A stretch of DNA of 55,734 nt from JBHYGK01 sp051859045 (GCA_051859045.1 JBHYGK010000013.1:1-55734), one strand, 5' to 3'; shown: positions 8,160 to 17,394, counted from the stretch's first letter. The notes: a model not told the origin generated them from the sequence alone. Program-made: numbers and translations.

Positions 8160-9551
8160 ATGGCCCAGCCCCGCGCCGCCCGCCTCCTCGCCCCGGCCCC
8201 CGGCCGCGCGCCGTCCTGGCCCAGCCTCGCGGCGCCGCCGGCGATCAAGCCCGCCGAGTTCGCCCGCCGCCGCCGCCAGCTCATGCGCATGGCCGGCGAG
8301 GACGCGATCCTGGTGCTGCCGGCCGCGCCCGAGCGCATCCGCAGCCGCGACACCCACTTCCCGTACCGCCAGGACTCCGACTTCCACTACCTCTCGGGCT
8401 TCGGCGAGCCGGAGGCCGTGCTGGTGCTCGTGCCCGGCCGCGCGCATGGCGAGGCGCTGCTGTTCTGCCGCGAGCGCCATCCCGAGCGCGAGGCCTGGGA
8501 CGGCCCGCGCGCGGGGCCGGAGGGCGCGGTGGAGGCCTTCGGCTTCGACGACGCCTATCCGATCGACGACCTCGACGACATCCTGCCGGGCCTGCTCGAG
8601 GGCCGCTCGCGGGTGTACTACCACTTCGGCCGCGACGCCGAGTTCGACCTCAAGCTCATCGGTTGGGTCAACCGCGTGCGCTCGCAGGTGCGCCACGGCG
8701 CGCAGCCGCCGCACGAGTTCCTCGAGCTCGGCCACCTGCTGCACGAGCTGCGGCTGTTCAAGAGCCCCGCCGAGCTGAAGCTGATGCGGCACGCCGCGGA
8801 GGTCTCGGCGATGGCGCACCGCGAGGCGATGCTGGCCGGCGTGCCGGGCAGCCACGAATACGCCGTCGAGGCCGCGCTGCAGCACTGCTTCCGCCGCCAC
8901 GACGCGGTCGCCGCCTACACCCCGATCGTCGGCGCCGGCGCCAACGCCTGCGTGCTGCACTACGTCGCCAACCGCGACCCGGTGCGCGACGGCGACCTCG
9001 TGCTGGTGGACGCCGGCGCCGAGGTGCAGGGCTACGCCGCCGACATCACCCGCACCTGGCCCGCGAACGGCCGCTACTCGAAGGAGCAGCGCGCGCTGGT
9101 CGAGCTGGTCTGCGCGGCGCAGGCCGCGGCGATGGCCGAGGCCCGCCCGGGCCGCCCGTGGATCGCCGGCCACGACGCCGCGGTGGCCACGCTCACCGAG
9201 GGCCTGCTGTCGCTGGGCCTGCTCAAGGGCTCGCTCAAGTCCGCGCTCGCCGAGGGCGCCTACCAGCGCTTCTACATGCACAAGACCGGCCACTGGCTCG
9301 GCCTCGACGTCCACGACGTCGGCGAGTACCGGCTGGCGGGCGACTACCGCGAGCTCGAGCCCGGCATGGTGTTCACCATCGAGCCCGGCCTCTACATCGC
9401 GCCCGGCAGCAAGGGCGTGCCCGCGAAGTGGCAGGGCATCGGCGTGCGCATCGAGGACGACGTGCTCGTGACCCGCGACGGCCACGAGGTGCTGACCGGC
9501 GCCGTGCCCCGCGACTGCGACGGCGTCGAGGCGCTGCTCGCGACCCGCTGA
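8160..9551 (+). CDS. pepP: Xaa-Pro aminopeptidase
   Basis: Removes the N-terminal residue from peptides with proline in second position; cytoplasmic, dinuclear manganese enzyme of the M24 family. The 463-aa product has the PepP N-terminal domain (PYRQDSDFHYLSGFGEPEAVLV, close to E. coli) and the pita-bread catalytic domain with all five metal ligands: the Asp pair in VDAGAEVQGYAADITRTW, His in HKTGHWLGLDVHD, Glu in TIEPGLY, and Glu in VRIEDDV. The ATG adds about 28 residues before the E. coli start; a shorter start is possible. It lies between ygfB and terC, all same strand. Confidence 0.95.
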   Translation: MAQPRAARLLAPAPGRAPSWPSLAAPPAIKPAEFARRRRQLMRMAGEDAILVLPAAPERIRSRDTHFPYRQDSDFHYLSGFGEPEAVLVLVPGRAHGEALLFCRERHPEREAWDGPRAGPEGAVEAFGFDDAYPIDDLDDILPGLLEGRSRVYYHFGRDAEFDLKLIGWVNRVRSQVRHGAQPPHEFLELGHLLHELRLFKSPAELKLMRHAAEVSAMAHREAMLAGVPGSHEYAVEAALQHCFRRHDAVAAYTPIVGAGANACVLHYVANRDPVRDGDLVLVDAGAEVQGYAADITRTWPANGRYSKEQRALVELVCAAQAAAMAEARPGRPWIAGHDAAVATLTEGLLSLGLLKGSLKSALAEGAYQRFYMHKTGHWLGLDVHDVGEYRLAGDYRELEPGMVFTIEPGLYIAPGSKGVPAKWQGIGVRIEDDVLVTRDGHEVLTGAVPRDCDGVEALLATR

Positions 9552-9596
9552 CCCCCTCGTACTGATCCCACCCACCCCTGACCTGGACGGCCCCCG

Positions 9597-10385
9597 ATGG
9601 ACTGGATCGCTTCGCCTGAAGCCTGGATCGCGCTCGCGACCCTCACCGCGCTCGAGCTCGTGCTCGGCATCGACAACATCATCTTCATCTCGATCCTGGC
9701 CGGCAAGCTGCCCGAGCACCAGCGCCAGAAGGCCCGCCGCGCGGGCCTGATGCTGGCGGCCGGCAGCCGCCTCGGCCTGCTGTTCGCGATCAGCTGGATC
9801 ATCGGGCTGACCGCGCCGCTGTTCAGCGCCTTCGGCCAGGAGGTGTCCTGGCGCGACCTGATCCTGATCGGCGGCGGCCTGTTCCTGATCGCCAAGGCCA
9901 CCCACGAGCTGCACCAGAAGCTCGAGGGCGACTCCGAGCACGTGGGCCCGGGCGCCGGCGTCACCTTCATGGGCGTGATCATCCAGATCCTGATCCTGGA
10001 CGTGGTGTTCTCGCTCGACTCGATCATCACCGCGGTCGGCATGGTCGACGAGATCGGCATCATGATCACCGCGGTGCTGGTGTCGATCGCCTTCATGCTG
10101 GTGTTCGCCGGCCCGATCGGCGACTTCGTCGAGCGCCACCCGACGGTCAAGGTGCTCGCGCTGAGCTTCCTGCTGATGATCGGCATGGTGCTGATCGCCG
10201 ACGGCTTCGAGCAGAAGATCCCGAAGGGCTACATCTACGCCGCGATGGCGTTCTCGGTGTTCGTCGAGCTGATGAACCTGTGGATCCGCAAGCGCGCGAT
10301 CGAGAAGCGCGCCCGCGCCGCGGCCGCGCCGGTGAAGCTGCACGAGCGCTACGTCGCCGACGGCACCCCGCCCTCGAAGCTCTGA
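9597..10385 (+). CDS. TerC family integral membrane protein
   Basis: A 262-aa inner-membrane protein with about seven hydrophobic helices. It carries the paired TerC signatures with buried acidic residues: ELVLGIDNIIF (residues about 18-28) and DVVFSLDSIITA (about 138-149). Members (TerC, Alx, YgdQ/YoaE) are linked to metal ion homeostasis, often manganese export, and tellurium resistance; the substrate here cannot be read from sequence. The C-terminal tail is cytoplasmic and basic. Only 45 bases separate it from pepP, so there is no room for a yybP-ykoY manganese riboswitch; it is probably transcribed with pepP. A strong hairpin follows. Confidence 0.88.
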   Translation: MDWIASPEAWIALATLTALELVLGIDNIIFISILAGKLPEHQRQKARRAGLMLAAGSRLGLLFAISWIIGLTAPLFSAFGQEVSWRDLILIGGGLFLIAKATHELHQKLEGDSEHVGPGAGVTFMGVIIQILILDVVFSLDSIITAVGMVDEIGIMITAVLVSIAFMLVFAGPIGDFVERHPTVKVLALSFLLMIGMVLIADGFEQKIPKGYIYAAMAFSVFVELMNLWIRKRAIEKRARAAAAPVKLHERYVADGTPPSKL

Positions 10386-10410
10386 GGCGCCCGCCGCGAA
10401 GCGGATGCGA

Positions 10411-10440
10411 CGAGGCCGTCCCCGCGAGGGGACGGCCTCG
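10411..10440. terminator. Hairpin between convergent terC and pepQ
   Basis: Perfect 13-bp stem (CGAGGCCGTCCCC / GGGGACGGCCTCG) with a GCGA tetraloop, lying between the convergent stops of terC and pepQ. There is no T-run on either side, so termination efficiency is uncertain, but the position suggests a bidirectional terminator. Confidence 0.6.
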
Positions 10441-10463
10441 TGCGTTCCGGGGCCGGCGCGGGA

Positions 10464-11789
10464 CTACTCGCCGAGCGCGGCGAACGCGTCGCGGGTGAGG
10501 TTCTCGCAGGCCGCGCCGTCCGTGCAGGCCACGTCGTCCTCGATCCGGATGCCGCCGAAGGGCAGCATCGCCTCGACCGCCGCCCAGTCCACCGCGGCGG
10601 CCTCGGGGCGCGCGCGCAGCTTCTCCAGCAGGGTCGGGATGAAGTACAGGCCCGGCTCGATCGTCACCACCATGCCCGGCTGCAGCACGCGCGTGAGGCG
10701 CAGGAAGGGCTGGCCCTCGGGACGCTCGACGCGGCCGCCGTCCTCGCTGGCGAGGAAGCCGCCGACGTCGTGCACCTGCAGGCCCAGCAGGTGGCCGACG
10801 CCGTGCGGGAAGAAGGTCGCGCTGACGCCGGTCGCCAGCTGCGCCTCGGGATCCATCCGCACCAGCCCCGCGTCGCGCAGGATGCCGCCCAGCAGCAGGT
10901 GGGTGCGGCGCTGGATGTCGCGGTAGTCCACGCCCGGGCGGACCATCGCGCACAGCGCCAGCTGGGCCTCGTCGACCGCGCCGACCAGGTCGGTGAACGC
11001 GCCCTGGGCGCGGGTCCAGGTGCGGGTGATGTCGGAGGCGTAGCCGTGCACCTCGGCGCCGGCGTCGATCAGCAGCGTGCGGTGCGCGGCCGGGCGCGCG
11101 CGGTCCTGGTACTGGTAGTGCAGCACCGCGGCGTGCTCGTTGAGCCCGACGATGTTGCCGTAGGGCAGGTCGAGGTCGGTGTGGCCGCAGGCCTCGAGGT
11201 AGGCGCGGTGGATCTCGTGCTCGGAGTGGCCGGCGACGAAGCCCTCGCGCGCGGCGAGGTGGGCGCGCGCGGCCAGCGCCGAGGCCTCGCGCATCCGCGC
11301 CAGCTCGTAGGGCGTCTTGCACGCGCGGTGCCAGTGCAGGTGGTCGACCAGCGCGCGCGGGTCGTTGGGCGCGAACCCCGGCAGCGCGGCGTCGGCCTCG
11401 CCGATGATCGCGCAGCGCCCCGTCGGCAGGTGCCGCACGGCCTCGGCGGGCTCGCGGATCACGCGGATGTCGAAGTGCTCGGCCCAGAAGCCCTCCGGCG
11501 CCTCCGGCGGCAGGTGCCAGAAGTCGTCGGGCTGGTGGTAGACCAGCACCGGGCGCTCGCCGGGCGTATGGCTGATCCAGCAGTGCGGATGGCGCTGCAG
11601 CGGGACCCAGTGCTTGAAATGCGGGTTGGGCTTGAAGGGGTAGGGCCGATCGTCGAGGAACTGGTACTTCTCCACGCCTGAGGCGATCACCAGGTGCTCG
11701 TAGCCGTGCTTGGCGAGCGCGCGATCCGCCTGGCCCCGGATGACGGCGAGGTGGTCTCGGTATAGGTTGGCGATCTCGGGAGTGGCCAT
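10464..11789 (-). CDS. pepQ: Xaa-Pro dipeptidase
   Basis: Cleaves X-Pro dipeptides in the cytoplasm; M24 metallopeptidase, dinuclear metal. The 441-aa product aligns from end to end with E. coli PepQ: LDDRPYPFKPNPHFKHWVP near residue 45, SNIV-like YGNIVGLNEHAAVLHY, metal ligands in IDAGAEVHGYASDITRTW, HGVGHLLGLQVHD, TIEPGLYF and GGIRIEDDV. Start at the ATG giving MATPEIANLYRDHL by alignment with E. coli MESLASLYKNHI; an in-frame ATG 15 bases further upstream (end 11804) is possible. The start codon overlaps, on the opposite strand, that of the divergent CHASE-GGDEF-EAL gene, so its promoter must lie inside that neighbour. Confidence 0.95.
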   Translation of the reverse strand: MATPEIANLYRDHLAVIRGQADRALAKHGYEHLVIASGVEKYQFLDDRPYPFKPNPHFKHWVPLQRHPHCWISHTPGERPVLVYHQPDDFWHLPPEAPEGFWAEHFDIRVIREPAEAVRHLPTGRCAIIGEADAALPGFAPNDPRALVDHLHWHRACKTPYELARMREASALAARAHLAAREGFVAGHSEHEIHRAYLEACGHTDLDLPYGNIVGLNEHAAVLHYQYQDRARPAAHRTLLIDAGAEVHGYASDITRTWTRAQGAFTDLVGAVDEAQLALCAMVRPGVDYRDIQRRTHLLLGGILRDAGLVRMDPEAQLATGVSATFFPHGVGHLLGLQVHDVGGFLASEDGGRVERPEGQPFLRLTRVLQPGMVVTIEPGLYFIPTLLEKLRARPEAAAVDWAAVEAMLPFGGIRIEDDVACTDGAACENLTRDAFAALGE

Positions 11790-14511
11790 GGGGTCGTCGT
11801 ACATGCTGGGGAAGCCCGATTCTGCCGCAAGCGCGGCCTCCTTGCCGCGCCGCCGCCCGCCCGCGGGCGGCATCGCGCTGGCGGCGGTCGCCCTGCTCGC
11901 GGGCCTGGCCCTCAGCGCCTGGGCGGGCTGGCAGCAGCACGCCTCGGCCACCCTCGCCGACCGCCTGCGCGGCGAGCGCCTCGCCGAGCGCGGGCTGGAG
12001 TCGCTGCGCCAGGCCCTGCAGACCGCCGACCTGCTCGCGCGCAGCCTGCAGACGCTGTTCATCGCCTCCGAGGAGGTCGACGAGCGCGAGTTCCGCATCG
12101 CCTACGAGGGCATGCGCCCCCGCGAGTCGTTCCCGAGCCTGCAGGCGCTGGTCTTCGCGCGGCGCCTGCCGCCGCTGGTGGAGGGCGCGCCGGAGCGCTA
12201 CGTCACCGAGATGGTCGCGCCGCTGGCCGGCAACGAGCGCGTGCTCGGCCTCGACATCATGAGCCAGCCGGCGAACGTGCTGGCGCTGGAGTACTCCCGC
12301 GACACCAACCAGCCGGCGATGTCGGCCGCCTTCCGGCTGGTCCAGCTGGCCGGCGATCCGGACGGCTCGGACGGCGTCGTGCTGCGGATGCCGGTGTACG
12401 CCTCCGGCCAGGTGCCGACCTCGGTGCAGGACCGCCGGGCCCAGGTCGCGGGGTCGCTGGGCGTCTCGTTCCGGGTCGGCGCGCTGATCCGGCACGCGAT
12501 GCCGGCCGACGTGCTCGAGACCGCGCGCGTGCGCGTGTTCGACGTCACCGAGGGCCAGGCCCGGCTGCTGTTCGACAGCGTCGCCGGGGCGCCGGTGGCG
12601 GGCGAGGCCCTGCTGCCCGGCCAGGTGCGCTTCGGCGGCCGCCAGTGGCGGCTGGAGGTGCTGCCGCTCGCCGCGACGGGCACCGCTGGCGGCTGGCTGT
12701 CCTGGGCCACGTTCGGGGTCGGCGCGCTGGCGAGCCTGCTGCTGGCGCTGCTGATCGCCGTGCTGTCCTCCACCCGCGCGCGCGCGCTGGCGATGGCGGG
12801 CGAGATGGCCGAGCGCTTCCGCCAGTCCGAGGCCCGCTTCCGCGCGGTCAACGAACTGCTGCCGGCGCTGGTGCTGCTGGCCGACGCGCGCGACGGCGCG
12901 ATCCGCTACGCCAATGCCGCCGCGCGCCTGCGCCTGTGGGGCGACGCCAGCGAGGACGGCGAGGCGCCGGGCACGCCGCTGGGCCAGGTGTTCGAGGACG
13001 CCACGATCCGCCATCGCCTCGACGGGCTGCGCGAGGACGGCGCGGCCGGCGGCGTGCACTCCCTGCATGCGCGCCTGCGCGACCTGCGCGACGGGTTCTG
13101 GGCCGCGGTCTCCGCACGCCGGATCCGGATCGGCCAGCAGTCCTTCGTGCTGGTGGTCGCCAGCGACATCACCGAGATGCGCGCGCTCACCGAGCGCCTC
13201 GGCTACCAGGCCACCCACGACTCCCTGACCGAGCTGGCCAACCGCCGCGAGTTCGAGCTCCGCCTCGACCAGGCCATCGCCGCGGTCGACGCCGGCGGCG
13301 CGCCCTCGGCGCTGATCTACCTCGACCTCGACCAGTTCAAGCTGGTCAACGACACCGCCGGGCACATGGCCGGCGACCAGCTGCTGGTGCAGCTGGCGGT
13401 GGTGCTCAAGGACGCGCTGCGCCCGGGCGACCTGCTCGCCCGCGTGGGCGGCGACGAGTTCGGCGTGCTGCTGGCCAACGCCGACGAGACCTCCGCCCGC
13501 GACGCCGCCGAGCGCCTGCGCGATCGCGTCGACGGCCTGTCCTTCGGCTGGGAGGACCGCAGCTACATGATCTCCGCCAGCCTCGGCGTGGTGATGGTCG
13601 ACACCCCGGGACTGGTGCGCGCGGAGCTGCTGTCGCTGGTCGACGCGGCCTGCTTCACCGCCAAGGAGCGCGGGCGCAACCGCGTGCAGGTGGTCTGGGA
13701 GGCCGACCTCGAGACCCACCGCCGGCGCGGCGAGATGGAGTGGGTGAGCCGGGTGCGCCGCGCGCTCGCCGAAGACCGGCTCGAGCTCGACTTCCAGGAG
13801 CTCGAGCCGCTGAAGGCCTCGCGCCAGCGCGGAGGGGTGCACCTGGAGATGCTGATCCGCCTGCGCGACGAGGACGGCCAGCGGGTCCCGCCCGGGGCCT
13901 TCATCCCGGCCGCCGAGCGCTACGGCCTGATGCCCCAGCTCGACCGCTGGGTGGTCGACACCACGCTGCGCCGCTTCGACGCGCTGCATCCCTCGGGGCA
14001 GCCCATCGCCACCTGCGCGGTCAACCTCAGCGGCGCCACCGTCGACGACGAGGACTTCGCCGGCTGGGTGCTCGACGCGCTGGCCCGCCACGGCGTCCCG
14101 CCGGAGCGGATGTGCTTCGAGATCACCGAGACCGCGGCGGTCAGCAACCTCGGCCGCGTGGTGCGGCTGTGCGAGCGCCTGCGCGGCGCGGGCTGCCGGA
14201 TCGCGCTCGACGACTTCGGCGCCGGCATGAGCTCGTTCGGCTACCTCAAGAACCTGCCGGTCGACATGATCAAGATCGACGGCAGCTTCATCCGCGACCT
14301 CGAGACCGACGCGATGAGCTACGCGATCGTGCGCGCCATCACCGACATCGGCCACCAGCTGGGCCTGGAGTTGATCGCGGAGTGGGTGCAGAACGAGCGC
14401 TCGCGCGAGCTGCTGCGCGGCCTGGGCGTGGACTACGCCCAGGGCTTCGCGATCCACCGGCCGCAGCCCTCGGCCTACCTCGCGCGGCCGGCGCACGGCG
14501 CCGGGGCCTGA
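11788..14511 (+). CDS. CHASE-PAS-GGDEF-EAL membrane protein
   Basis: A 907-aa predicted c-di-GMP synthesis/degradation enzyme of the inner membrane. Order: helix about 31-50, periplasmic CHASE sensor about 60-280 (QTLFIASEEVDEREFR, ALVFARRLPP), second helix about 300-330, PAS, GGDEF and EAL. GGDEF (554-558) is intact and preceded by an RxxD inhibition site (RPGD) at the correct five-residue spacing. In the EAL domain the signature is EML (E687), with NLSG, EITE and DDFGAGMSS retained, so the metal-binding acids appear present. Start chosen for a GGGAG five bases upstream; an ATG at 11803 (MLGKPDSAAS) is the alternative. Whether the cyclase or the phosphodiesterase dominates cannot be judged. 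Confidence 0.9.
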   Translation: MGSSYMLGKPDSAASAASLPRRRPPAGGIALAAVALLAGLALSAWAGWQQHASATLADRLRGERLAERGLESLRQALQTADLLARSLQTLFIASEEVDEREFRIAYEGMRPRESFPSLQALVFARRLPPLVEGAPERYVTEMVAPLAGNERVLGLDIMSQPANVLALEYSRDTNQPAMSAAFRLVQLAGDPDGSDGVVLRMPVYASGQVPTSVQDRRAQVAGSLGVSFRVGALIRHAMPADVLETARVRVFDVTEGQARLLFDSVAGAPVAGEALLPGQVRFGGRQWRLEVLPLAATGTAGGWLSWATFGVGALASLLLALLIAVLSSTRARALAMAGEMAERFRQSEARFRAVNELLPALVLLADARDGAIRYANAAARLRLWGDASEDGEAPGTPLGQVFEDATIRHRLDGLREDGAAGGVHSLHARLRDLRDGFWAAVSARRIRIGQQSFVLVVASDITEMRALTERLGYQATHDSLTELANRREFELRLDQAIAAVDAGGAPSALIYLDLDQFKLVNDTAGHMAGDQLLVQLAVVLKDALRPGDLLARVGGDEFGVLLANADETSARDAAERLRDRVDGLSFGWEDRSYMISASLGVVMVDTPGLVRAELLSLVDAACFTAKERGRNRVQVVWEADLETHRRRGEMEWVSRVRRALAEDRLELDFQELEPLKASRQRGGVHLEMLIRLRDEDGQRVPPGAFIPAAERYGLMPQLDRWVVDTTLRRFDALHPSGQPIATCAVNLSGATVDDEDFAGWVLDALARHGVPPERMCFEITETAAVSNLGRVVRLCERLRGAGCRIALDDFGAGMSSFGYLKNLPVDMIKIDGSFIRDLETDAMSYAIVRAITDIGHQLGLELIAEWVQNERSRELLRGLGVDYAQGFAIHRPQPSAYLARPAHGAGA

Positions 14512-14515
14512 GCGC

Positions 14516-14537
14516 CCGCGGCCGGCGACGGCCGCGG
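14516..14537. terminator. GC hairpin between convergent GGDEF-EAL and PilZ genes
   Basis: Nine-bp perfect stem CCGCGGCCG / CGGCCGCGG with a GCGA loop, five bases past the CHASE-GGDEF-EAL stop and facing the PilZ gene stop. No T-run, so a weak or bidirectional terminator at best. Confidence 0.45.
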
Positions 14538-14553
14538 CGACGCGGGGCGCGGC

Positions 14554-14901
14554 TCAGACGTACTGCGCGCCCGGCGACTCGATCCAGCGGCGCAGCGCGT
14601 CGGCGTCTTCCGGCGCCATGTCGATGAAGCGGAAGCCGGCCCAGAACTGGCCGGGGACGTTCGCGGTGTCGAGCCACAGCGCATGCGCGCCGATCTCGAG
14701 CAGGCGCTCGCGCCCGGCCTGGTCGGCGACCGCGAAGCGCAGCTGGTACAGCGCGTCCTCGTGCGGCGGCACGGTGGCGACCATCAGCATGCCGCTCTCG
14801 GAGACGTTGCCGATCCGGCCGATGGTGACGTCGGTCATCGCGTCGGTGACCTCGATCGACTGCGCCACCTTGCGGCGCTTGGTGCGGCGGTAATCGTTCA
14901 T
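14554..14901 (-). CDS. PilZ domain protein
   Basis: A 115-aa stand-alone PilZ domain, the standard c-di-GMP receptor fold. Both ligand-binding motifs are visible: an arginine-rich RxxxR at the N-terminus (R5, R6, R9, R10 in YRRTKRRK) and NxSxxG (N32, S34, G37 in GNVSESG). So binding of c-di-GMP is expected. The C-terminal part includes QFWAGFRFIDM, typical of PilZ strands. Its ATG overlaps the stop of the DUF1631 gene (ATGA), implying translational coupling and likely shared function. It faces a GGDEF-EAL gene on the opposite strand. Confidence 0.88.
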   Translation of the reverse strand: MNDYRRTKRRKVAQSIEVTDAMTDVTIGRIGNVSESGMLMVATVPPHEDALYQLRFAVADQAGRERLLEIGAHALWLDTANVPGQFWAGFRFIDMAPEDADALRRWIESPGAQYV

Positions 14902-17294
14902 GCCGGCTGGGCTCCGTCGGCGGGGGCCGCGGGGACGCGGCCGGCGAACGAGCGCAGCGCCGTGACCACCGCGCCCCAGGCGCGGTCGATCAGGGTGCCG
15001 CGCTCGGACTCGACCAGCTTCACCTGGCCCTTGGCCATCTGCCGGGCGAGCCCGTCGAGGGTGAAGTCGCCGACGCGCTGGCCGCGGTGGTTCACGAACA
15101 GCACGTGGCCGGTGACCGGGCTGAACCAGCTCAGGCGGCGGCGGACGCGGTCGCCCTGCTGGTTGGTGATGAACTCGAACCAGCTGCCGAACGGCACCTG
15201 CTTGAGCTGCTCGAAGCAGGCCTGCTCGCGCGGGTCGAGCGGGACGGCCTTGGCGGCCTTCTTGGTGCCCGCGGCCTCCTCGCCGAGCCGGGTGCGGCTC
15301 TTGAGCTTCATCGCCAGCTCGGTGCGCGAGGCGGGGTCGTCGCCCGCGGCGTCCTGGCCGGCGGTGAGGCGCTGCGCGATCGCGCTGGCCTCGTCGCCGT
15401 GGTAGCCGACCTGGGCCAGCGAGGTCTCGATGCGCTTGCGCAGCGCGTCGGCCTCGGCCGGGGCCAGGCACTCCGGGCTGCCCGGCTTCGCCGCGGCGGC
15501 GGCGATCAGGCGCTCGGCGATCCCGATCTGCTCCTTCCACTGCGGGGTGTCCTCGCCGTGGCGCAGCGAGGTCAGCGCGAGGACGTCGGTCCAGGCCTGG
15601 CCCATCAGCGTGCTCAGGAAGCGCGGCAGGCGCTTGGACGCGAGCATGCCCTGCACGGTCTCCTGCGCGTGCAGGCGGGCGAGCGCGAGCTTCTCCTTGC
15701 CGCGCGCGGCCTCGACGTGGCGGCGCTCGGCCACCTCGGCCTTGCGCTGCACGGTCTGCAGGTGGCCCGAGAGGTCGCCGGCCAGGCTGTCGAAGAGCTT
15801 GGGGTCGCCGTCGAAGTCCTTGACCGCGCGGTCGACCAGCATGCCCATCGTGTCGACCAGGCCGCGGTCGGCCTCGTCGTCGCCGAGCCAGAACGCGCCG
15901 GTCTCGGCGATCGTGTTGAGCATCTGCCGGGCCGGGTGCTCCTGCTCGGTGAAGAAGCCCTTGTCGCGCAGCGCCACCCGCAGCAGCGGCACCTGCAGCT
16001 TGGCCAGCAGGCCGGCCGCGGGGGTGTGCGGGCGCACGTCCTTCATCAGGTGGTCGAACAGCATGCCCATCAGGTCGATGGTGTCGCCGTCCTCCTCGTT
16101 GATCGCCGGCACCTTGCCTTCCGGCGTCTGCTGGCGCAGCTGGGCCAGCAGGTCCTGCTTGACGTGGGCGACGGTGCGCAGGCTGGGCTTGCCGTCCACC
16201 AGCACCGGCGCGAGCGCGCGCTGCTGCAGCTCGCCGAGGGTCTGCTGGATGGTCTCCGGCGGGGCGACGTGCATCTGCTCCGGGGTGACCGCCGCGCCCT
16301 TGTCGAACTTGCCCAGCAGCTGGCGGCGGCCGGCGAGCAGCTGGCGCAGCACGCCGAACATCTCCTCGCTGTCGCCGCCCGCGCCGCCGGCGTGGCCGCC
16401 GGCCACGTGCGGACCGGCGCTGACGTGCGGGCCGGCGCCGGCGCGGCCGGGCGCGCGCCCGCCGGTGGCCTGGGCGACGGCGTCGTCCTTGGGCGCCTCG
16501 GCGCCCGCCTCGGCCTCGGCCGGGGCGCCACCGCGCTTGCCCTGCGAGGCCGGGCGACCGCGCGCGCTGGCGCGGGTGGGCACGAACTGCAGGTGCGGCA
16601 GCACGCCCTGGCGGGCGAGGTAGGTGTTCACCGCCTCGACGAAGCTGGCGTAGCTGGCCAGCACGGTGCGGTCGAACAGCCGGAACAGCAGCATCCGGTG
16701 CTCGTGGTTGATCTCGAGGCCGACCGAGGCCGAGGCCAGGATCCGGCACAGCGACTGCGGGCCGATCGGCAGCGACTCGGCGTCGAACGCCGGGCGGCCG
16801 GCCAGCACGCCGAAGCGCTGGCCCAGCAGGTACAGCGGGAGGCTGGAGCGCACCTCGCTGCGCGAAGCGATCTCGCGCAGCACGGTGGACTCGTCCATCT
16901 GGTGGTCTTCCACCAGCGAGAGGTCGGCGAAGCGGCGCGCGGGCTCGCCCGTCGGGGTGACCGGCGGCGGCGCGGGGCCGTCCTTGAGCGAGGCCAGCGC
17001 GGCCTCGAGGCCGATCATGTAGCGCGGCGCGACGTCGGCGCGCGAGCGCCGCACGGCGCGCAGGGTCTCGAGGAAGCGCCCCTGCACCTCGTTGCTGCGT
17101 GCCTGCTCGGCCAGCTTGAACAGCTGCTGCTCGAAGTCGTTGAGCGTGGCCGTGAGGCCGCGCTCGAGCTCGTCGGACGCGTACTCGAGGATGCCCTCGA
17201 GCAGCATGCGCACCCGCCGCGGGAAAGGCCGTGCCGCCAGCGTCGGCGGCGGGCCTTCCGTGGCCGGATACGGAGGTACGGCCGATGCGGACAT
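14898..17294 (-). CDS. DUF1631 family protein
   Basis: A 798-aa cytoplasmic protein matching the DUF1631 family, whose function is unknown (some entries are misnamed thymidine phosphorylase). No signal peptide or membrane helix. N-terminal part is helical (LLEGILEYASDELERGL, FEQQLFKLAEQARS). A low-complexity Gly/Ala/His stretch near residues 285-310 separates it from the large helical core with MGMLFDHLMKDVRPHTPAAGLLAKLQVPLLRVAL. The C-terminal third ends in WFEFITNQQGDRVRRRLSWF, GHVLFVNHRGQRV and an FTLDGLARQMAKGQ segment that looks PilZ-like in pattern. A GGAG six bases upstream supports the start. Overlap with the PilZ gene suggests a joint c-di-GMP role, which is inference. Confidence 0.8.
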   Translation of the reverse strand: MSASAVPPYPATEGPPPTLAARPFPRRVRMLLEGILEYASDELERGLTATLNDFEQQLFKLAEQARSNEVQGRFLETLRAVRRSRADVAPRYMIGLEAALASLKDGPAPPPVTPTGEPARRFADLSLVEDHQMDESTVLREIASRSEVRSSLPLYLLGQRFGVLAGRPAFDAESLPIGPQSLCRILASASVGLEINHEHRMLLFRLFDRTVLASYASFVEAVNTYLARQGVLPHLQFVPTRASARGRPASQGKRGGAPAEAEAGAEAPKDDAVAQATGGRAPGRAGAGPHVSAGPHVAGGHAGGAGGDSEEMFGVLRQLLAGRRQLLGKFDKGAAVTPEQMHVAPPETIQQTLGELQQRALAPVLVDGKPSLRTVAHVKQDLLAQLRQQTPEGKVPAINEEDGDTIDLMGMLFDHLMKDVRPHTPAAGLLAKLQVPLLRVALRDKGFFTEQEHPARQMLNTIAETGAFWLGDDEADRGLVDTMGMLVDRAVKDFDGDPKLFDSLAGDLSGHLQTVQRKAEVAERRHVEAARGKEKLALARLHAQETVQGMLASKRLPRFLSTLMGQAWTDVLALTSLRHGEDTPQWKEQIGIAERLIAAAAAKPGSPECLAPAEADALRKRIETSLAQVGYHGDEASAIAQRLTAGQDAAGDDPASRTELAMKLKSRTRLGEEAAGTKKAAKAVPLDPREQACFEQLKQVPFGSWFEFITNQQGDRVRRRLSWFSPVTGHVLFVNHRGQRVGDFTLDGLARQMAKGQVKLVESERGTLIDRAWGAVVTALRSFAGRVPAAPADGAQPA

Positions 17295-17348
17295 GCGGCG
17301 CTCCGGAATTAGGTAGTGGTCCCCAGCGCGGGACTATACCCGAAGATC

Positions 17349-17387
17349 GGGGCCGGACAGCCCCGCCCGCAGGCGGGGCCCGGCCCC
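17349..17387 (-). terminator. Hairpin downstream of btuB
   Basis: Two stacked perfect stems: outer GGGGCCGG/CCGGCCCC (17349-17356 with 17380-17387) and inner GCCCCGCC/GGCGGGGC, with a three-base bulge and a four-base loop. It begins a few bases past the btuB stop on the minus strand. No T-run follows, so factor-dependent or weak intrinsic termination. Confidence 0.5.
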
Positions 17388-17394
17388 CGCCGGC

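Noticed and set aside
9552..9596. Manganese (yybP-ykoY) riboswitch before the TerC-family gene
   Set aside because: The gap is only 45 bases, too short, and none of the conserved aptamer elements is seen.
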